DNA from: Pelobacter seleniigenes DSM 18267
Lineage (GTDB): Bacteria; Desulfobacterota; Desulfuromonadia; Desulfuromonadales; Geopsychrobacteraceae
DNA: 64,000 nt
NCBI RefSeq assembly: GCF_000711225.1
Contig: NZ_JOMG01000001.1
Location: 124,001 to 188,000, forward strand
Direction of reading: 5' to 3'
This document shows, piece by piece, positions 59,934 through 64,000 of this stretch. Under the pieces are notes generated by a model. It made no database searches. It was not told the origin of the DNA and worked only from the letters and a program-made list of their open reading frames with translations. The position numbers and the translations under genes are program-made. Positions within the stretch are counted from its first letter, which is position 1. Every line of letters starts with the position of its first letter.

Positions 59934-62042
59934 TCAGGGAAGTTTCTCCCAGATAGTCACCTGTGAGATCGTATGTTGAAACTTGCGTGCTGTTTCACGG
60001 ATTACAAATTCTATATCACGTGGTTCTTTGACCAAACGGAAATGGCTGCCGAGCTTCTCCTTGAGGCCATCCAAGGTACTGAATGGTTCACCAGCAATAC
60101 GGATTCCGCCAATCCAGTTTTCCTTTTTGGTAAACTCTTCCAGCCAGGTGTAAGGCGAAGCGATAACCAGCAGTCCCCCAGGACGCATCCGTTCATGAAT
60201 GCCCAACAAAAACTGCGCCGGATCATAGAGACGATCAAGCAGGTTTGCTGCCAGGACCAGATCATAGTCGGTAAACTGCGGCTTCAGGTTGTGCGCATCC
60301 CCTTGCGAAAACTCAATTTTGCCGGCAAGTCCGGCGAGACCCAAATCACTCAGTCGTACTTCATGGAAGGAGACGATTTCTCCCTCTTCCGGCAGTTGGT
60401 AATGGGTGACGCCCTTTTCTTGCAGCTGATGGGCAATCCGGATAAAACGTGCTGAAAAGTCGATACCTGTAACAAAATCAAAATGTTTGGCCAATTCGAA
60501 ACTGGCCCGACCGACCGCGCAGCCAAGATCAAGGGCACGTTGTTTGGGCCGGTCTGCCATGGCTTGAAGACTGATTTTCACCAACTGCGCAGGAAAATTC
60601 GGCACAGAGAATTTATCCGGTCCAAAATGAGCATCACAATACTGGGCCACGGAATCGTCAGTTTCGTACATCGCTTCTATGGTTTCCAGCTCCTGTTCTG
60701 CGGCAACATAGCGGAAACCGGCATGCTGAAAGAAGTGCCTGCGAAATGCGTAACGTGAATCCCGGGTAGCCTCGTTGCCGGTGGAAATCCACGAGCCACC
60801 CTTGATGAGATTGTGCTGAGTGTCAAAGGTAGGCGTGGAGAAATCGTCGTACCAGGGGTGCACTTCGAACCCGGTGAAACCGCTGATCGGTGTTTCGGTC
60901 CACTGCCAGACATTACCGATCAGATCAAAAAAATCACCAAAAGGAAAACGGTTCACCGGACAGGAAGAGGCCCAGAATTCGAGGTTAATATTCCCTGGCG
61001 CGTGTTCCCAGTAAGGCTGATCAGGGATTTCATGCAGGTCGTGCAATCGGTACCATTCGTCCTCGGTGGGCAAACGGATCGGTAGACCAGATTCACTGGC
61101 TTTCCAGTTGCAGAAAGCCTTGGCTTCGAGATAGTTCACTTCAACCGGCCAATCCCAGGGCATGGGGATTTCCCGGGCCATGGTCCGCAAGCGATAACCG
61201 GGGCCATCCTTGACCCAGAAAAGTGGTTGTTCCGCCTTGCTGAACTCAAGCCAACGCTGACCCTCAGCAGTCCACCAGCCCTCATTTTGGTAACCGCCCG
61301 CCTCAACAAACTGCATAAATTCCTGATTGGAAACCAGGTATTTTCCGGCCTGAAAATCATCCACATGAAACTGGTGACGACCATACTCATTATCCCAACC
61401 GTAAAGTGCATGGTCTTTCTTTTTACCAAGAATGACGTTGCCACCAGCAACCGGCAGAAGTTCATTATCTGGAGCCGGTCCTGTTTCTTCGCAAATCTCC
61501 CAGAGAGGCAACGGACGCACTTGGTCGAGCGGTAAACGACGAATAATCACGGAAGACGTTTCCAGGTGAATACGCGAATGCTCAATCCCCATCATGATTG
61601 CCCAAAAGGGGTTGTCCCAAGCGATAGGCAGTGAAAGCGGAAGAGTCTCGATCACCTGATCAACGCGGGCGCGCACCTGGTCGCGGTAGGCCTTGACTTC
61701 GGCAACACTTGGCCAATCATAATTCTCATCATTCAAGTCGTCCCACGACATCTCGTCAACACCGATGGCAAACATCGCCTCGTAATGAGGATTGATGCGT
61801 TCATCAATGATTTTGGCGACAACCAGCTTGTTGATGTAAAAAACAGCCGTATGCCCCAAATAGAATATCAGCGGGTGGCGCAACTGTTCTGCGCGCAGAT
61901 AGAAGGCATTATCATGAGCCAGAGTGTCGTAGAGCTGTTCATCGATAGAGAAGGATTTATGAAAATAATCACGGATTTGTTCACGTTTATCTTCCGCTGA
62001 TCCTTCATTGAGGACAATGGTACGAGTTTTACGCAGGTCCAT
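59934..62042 (-). CDS. ovoA: Ovothiol synthase OvoA (5-histidylcysteine sulfoxide synthase plus methyltransferase)
   Basis: A 702-residue bifunctional enzyme of ovothiol A synthesis. The N-terminal DinB-like domain has the iron-binding HX3HXE motif, EHSRIHLETSS (His155, His159, Glu161), with a supporting His in FYLGHTA. The central FGE-sulfatase-type domain (about 190-455) contains GWDNEYGRHQFHVDDFQAGK, LPTEDEWYRLHDL and GNVWQWTETP and joins histidine to cysteine oxidatively. The C-terminal SAM methyltransferase domain (ALDLGCAVGRASFELAKHF, LVLAANLLDRLYDP, RPGGLLVIASPY) methylates the imidazole. AAAGGA precedes ATG 62042. The PLP C-S lyase OvoB, which completes the pathway, is not obvious nearby; the divergent aminotransferase is ArgD-like instead. 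Confidence 0.93.
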   Translation of the reverse strand: MDLRKTRTIVLNEGSAEDKREQIRDYFHKSFSIDEQLYDTLAHDNAFYLRAEQLRHPLIFYLGHTAVFYINKLVVAKIIDERINPHYEAMFAIGVDEMSWDDLNDENYDWPSVAEVKAYRDQVRARVDQVIETLPLSLPIAWDNPFWAIMMGIEHSRIHLETSSVIIRRLPLDQVRPLPLWEICEETGPAPDNELLPVAGGNVILGKKKDHALYGWDNEYGRHQFHVDDFQAGKYLVSNQEFMQFVEAGGYQNEGWWTAEGQRWLEFSKAEQPLFWVKDGPGYRLRTMAREIPMPWDWPVEVNYLEAKAFCNWKASESGLPIRLPTEDEWYRLHDLHEIPDQPYWEHAPGNINLEFWASSCPVNRFPFGDFFDLIGNVWQWTETPISGFTGFEVHPWYDDFSTPTFDTQHNLIKGGSWISTGNEATRDSRYAFRRHFFQHAGFRYVAAEQELETIEAMYETDDSVAQYCDAHFGPDKFSVPNFPAQLVKISLQAMADRPKQRALDLGCAVGRASFELAKHFDFVTGIDFSARFIRIAHQLQEKGVTHYQLPEEGEIVSFHEVRLSDLGLAGLAGKIEFSQGDAHNLKPQFTDYDLVLAANLLDRLYDPAQFLLGIHERMRPGGLLVIASPYTWLEEFTKKENWIGGIRIAGEPFSTLDGLKEKLGSHFRLVKEPRDIEFVIRETARKFQHTISQVTIWEKLP

Positions 62043-62409
62043 GGTATTTCCTTTGTCTGCTCATGTCAGAGTAATTTCGTCATTATAACAAAATCAGCAA
62101 CGATTATTGATGATCCGAAATAGGTACGCAGACTGAAAGTTTTAAAGTGGAAAGCTAAACGAAGGTCAAACGTTTCACACCGCTCCAAAATAGATTGACA
62201 AGAGTTTCAAAGCTCGGCAGACTGACGCGCATGATTCGACGTCAACGCTACAATTCGCTGAAAATTTTTGCCTTGCAAGGTGCGATAGAGTAGCGTGCGT
62301 TAGTATCGACACACATATAAAGCCCCCAAAACCCGCCTTTTCAAGGCGGGTTTTTTTGTTTTCTGCCTTGGTGCAACGAACACCAGACTGATCAGAGAGG
62401 AGTATCATC
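62043..62409. other. Divergent region between ovoA and the aminotransferase gene
   Basis: No ORF. It holds the strong terminator at 62331-62357 on the plus strand. Since no gene precedes it on that strand, a short untranslated transcript upstream (about 62190-62330, with a TTGACA at 62193) is possible, or the terminator acts as an attenuator for the aminotransferase gene. Confidence 0.4.
62331..62357 (+). terminator. Strong Rho-independent terminator in front of the aminotransferase
   Basis: ACCCGCCTT pairs perfectly with AAGGCGGGT (loop TTC) and runs into seven T residues. It lies 53 bases upstream of the GTG start at 62410. Confidence 0.9.
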
Positions 62410-63582
62410 GTGCAGCAGAGCAACTTTAATTCCCTTTTAGCGATCACCAACAGGCCTCCCGTTGTCATGGTTGAAGGTCATGGTTCCTGGCTTATCGATA
62501 GTGACGGCAAACGTTACCTCGACTTTATTCAGGGCTGGGCCGTTAACTGCCTGGGGCACACTCCTTCCCTGCTGGTGGAAGCCGTGAACAGGCAGGCAGC
62601 ACGCCTGTTCAACCCAAGCCCGGCTTTTTACAACGACCAGGCAATTCGCCTGGCGAATCTGCTGACAGAACATAGCTGTCTGGACAGGGTCTTCTTCACA
62701 AACTGCGGAGCAGAAGCCAACGAAGGCGCCATCAAGCTGGCTCGCAAGTGGGGCAGCCTTTATAAGCATGGCGCCTATGAAATCATCACCATGGACAACA
62801 GTTTCCATGGCCGTACTCTGGCGACCATGTCAGCCTCGGGAAAACCCAAGTGGAAAGAATTATTTGAACCGAAAGTCCCTGGATTTATCCAGGTTCCCTT
62901 TAACGACCTGGCAGCAGTTGCCGCAGCAGTCTCGGAACACACCGTAGCCATCATGGTGGAGCCGATTCAGGGCGAGGCCGGGGTTATACCGGCAACGAAG
63001 GAGTTTCTGCACGGTCTCAGGCAACTTGCTGATAAGGAAAATCTTCTTCTTATCCTCGATGAAGTCCAGACCGGCATGGGCCGTACCGGAACTCTTTTCG
63101 CCTATCAACAGGCTGAGGCTGAGCCGGATATTATGACGCTTGGCAAAGGTATTGGCGGCGGCGTTCCCCTGGCTGCCGTACTGGCAAAGGAGATGATCTC
63201 CTGCTTTGAGCCAGGGGATCAGGGAGGCACGTATAACGGGAATCCCCTTATGACGGCAGTAGGTGTCTCGGTTATGGAGGCAATGCTTGAATCCAGCTTT
63301 TTCAGAAAAGTCCAGGAGAACGGGGAGTTTCTAAGAAAGCAACTTGAGGAACTGTCCCGGCACCACGGACTAGGGGTGGTACGTGGCAGCGGAATGCTCC
63401 TCGCGCTTCTGCTGCCGACACCAATCGCATCCACCATAGCAGAGCAGGCTTTTGAACAGGGACTGATCATCAACGCACCACGCCCTGATGTGCTTCGCTT
63501 TATGCCTGCGCTGAACGTCAGCCGGGAGGAAATTGAAACCTGTATTACGATTCTTGGTGAGGTTCTTACCCGGTGTAAATGA
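62410..63582 (+). CDS. Class III aminotransferase, ArgD-like (acetylornithine type)
   Basis: A 390-residue PLP fold-type I enzyme close to acetylornithine aminotransferase ArgD. Visible: DSDGKRYLDFIQGWAVNCLG, FFTNCGAEANEGAIKLARKW, FHGRTLATMSASGKPKW, the EPIQGEAGV loop, LDEVQTGMGRTGTLFAYQ and the PLP Lys in MTLGKGIGGGVPLAAVLA. The start is GTG 62410 behind GAGGAG. ArgD, succinylornithine and related omega-aminotransferases are not separable here. No other arginine gene is adjacent; its neighbour is ovoA, divergently transcribed. Confidence 0.88.
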   Translation: MQQSNFNSLLAITNRPPVVMVEGHGSWLIDSDGKRYLDFIQGWAVNCLGHTPSLLVEAVNRQAARLFNPSPAFYNDQAIRLANLLTEHSCLDRVFFTNCGAEANEGAIKLARKWGSLYKHGAYEIITMDNSFHGRTLATMSASGKPKWKELFEPKVPGFIQVPFNDLAAVAAAVSEHTVAIMVEPIQGEAGVIPATKEFLHGLRQLADKENLLLILDEVQTGMGRTGTLFAYQQAEAEPDIMTLGKGIGGGVPLAAVLAKEMISCFEPGDQGGTYNGNPLMTAVGVSVMEAMLESSFFRKVQENGEFLRKQLEELSRHHGLGVVRGSGMLLALLLPTPIASTIAEQAFEQGLIINAPRPDVLRFMPALNVSREEIETCITILGEVLTRCK

Positions 63583-63602
63583 AAAGGGTCATGACATAAT
63601 GA

Positions 63603-63632
63603 GGCCCCTTATAAAAAATCTTATAAGGGGCC
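63603..63632 (+). terminator. Hairpin after the aminotransferase gene
   Basis: GGCCCCTTATAA pairs perfectly over 12 bp with TTATAAGGGGCC, loop of 6, 20 bases past the stop. No T-run. Confidence 0.6.
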
Positions 63633-63705
63633 CAGCGTCACCACCTGACACGCGTTTTGGCAGTGGCTCAGATTTACATGCCGATGAATACACTTACAGT
63701 TAGCT

Positions 63706-63893
63706 AGTTGGCATCCGGAAACTCCGGATGCCAACGCATAAGTTTTCAGATTGGAAACGAGAAATTTTTCGTTGTGACAAGGAAATCAAGGGGTTATGCG
63801 GAGGCGTAGTTCTGTACGCCGCACAAATAAGCCCGCAGATTGACACCGCCACGGCGGAAAAGGGCCGTTTCCGGATAAAAACTAGCTATTCTG
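63706..63893. repeat. Structured dispersed element, copy 2
   Basis: About 188 bases, same orientation as the copy at 54650-54835. The 5' hairpin is longer here (GTTGGCATCCGG with CCGGATGCCAAC). GGAAACG (63753-63759) pairs with CGTTTCC (63866-63872). The central hairpin is GGCGTA-N6-TACGCC instead of GACGTA-N6-TACGTC, a paired change. CCGCC-AC-GGCGG closes the 3' part. Beyond it, to 64000, only a short open minus-strand frame is seen and nothing is assigned. Confidence 0.75.
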
Positions 63894-64000
63894 AAGTTAC
63901 CGAGTTCAAATCAGCAGTATCGTTCCGGCCCCACCCATTGCGCCACAGAATACCGGTCGCCATGCGCCCACCCTATCGGCAGGCAATTCTCTATCGCCTG

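Noticed and set aside
63918-64000. Short open minus-strand frame entering from the right edge
   Set aside because: Only about 27 codons are visible with no recognisable motif, which is too little to call a gene.

Overview
The window looks like chromosomal DNA of an anaerobic, metabolically versatile Desulfuromonadales-type deltaproteobacterium. This is inferred from gene content only: a complete selenocysteine machinery whose SelD itself carries a selenocysteine codon, rubrerythrin, a secreted multicopper oxidase with an Ig-like domain, a TRAP/LarA/Lut lactate module, a corrinoid methyl-transfer operon, ovothiol synthase, and many lipoproteins and two-component proteins. Most genes are compact and GC-rich. 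Two stretches, about 16.1-21.5 kb and 45.98-59.5 kb, are more AT-rich, gappy and rich in remnants.

Layout. 0-5.3 kb: end of a carboxymuconolactone-decarboxylase-like gene, TM2 protein, aldehyde dehydrogenase, a large protein of unknown function, rubrerythrin and two small lipoproteins. 5.5-11.0 kb: a potassium block on the minus strand (Kup, TrkA-type RCK protein, KdpE, and a KdpD lacking its N-terminal sensor domain) with no kdpFABC. 11.2-15.9 kb: selA-selB-selD-(TatA-like) operon; SelD must be read through an in-frame TGA at 12433-12435. 16.0 kb: tRNA-Ala(GGC). 16.1-21.5 kb: an accessory island of single minus-strand genes (NIPSNAP, RidA-like, YcxB-like, a broken poly-gamma-glutamate hydrolase, a DUF4365 nuclease-like protein, a membrane protein). 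Several are followed by attC-like imperfect palindromes, so it resembles an integron cassette array without an integrase. Transposase fragments and REP-like palindromes lie among them.

21.5-29.5 kb: a multicopper oxidase divergent from an operon of corrinoid protein, UroD-type methyltransferase, DUF1638 protein and a hybrid histidine kinase, all overlapping. 29.6-39.5 kb: lactaldehyde dehydrogenase AldA, divergent from TRAP transporter DctPQM, nickel-dependent lactate racemase LarA, LutA, a LutB-LutC fusion and an EamA exporter: a coherent route from lactaldehyde and either lactate enantiomer to pyruvate. 39.5-42.4 kb: a methyltransferase, pabB, pabC and tRNA-Leu(CAA). 42.6-46.0 kb: a HEAT-repeat protein and an HD-GYP protein with a shared N-terminal module.

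46.4-57.1 kb: three secreted lipoprotein hydrolases (two tandem-domain esterases and a metallo-beta-lactamase-fold enzyme) beside an AraC-type and a PrpR-type sigma-54 regulator, with related inverted repeats upstream of several of them. 57.1-63.6 kb: a small unknown ORF, methyltransferase, SDR, IS200 remnant, Cys-rich small protein, ovothiol synthase OvoA and an ArgD-like aminotransferase. Two copies of a roughly 187-base element (54650-54835 and 63706-63893), whose sequence differences largely preserve a common fold, are the best candidate for an undescribed structured RNA or repeat.
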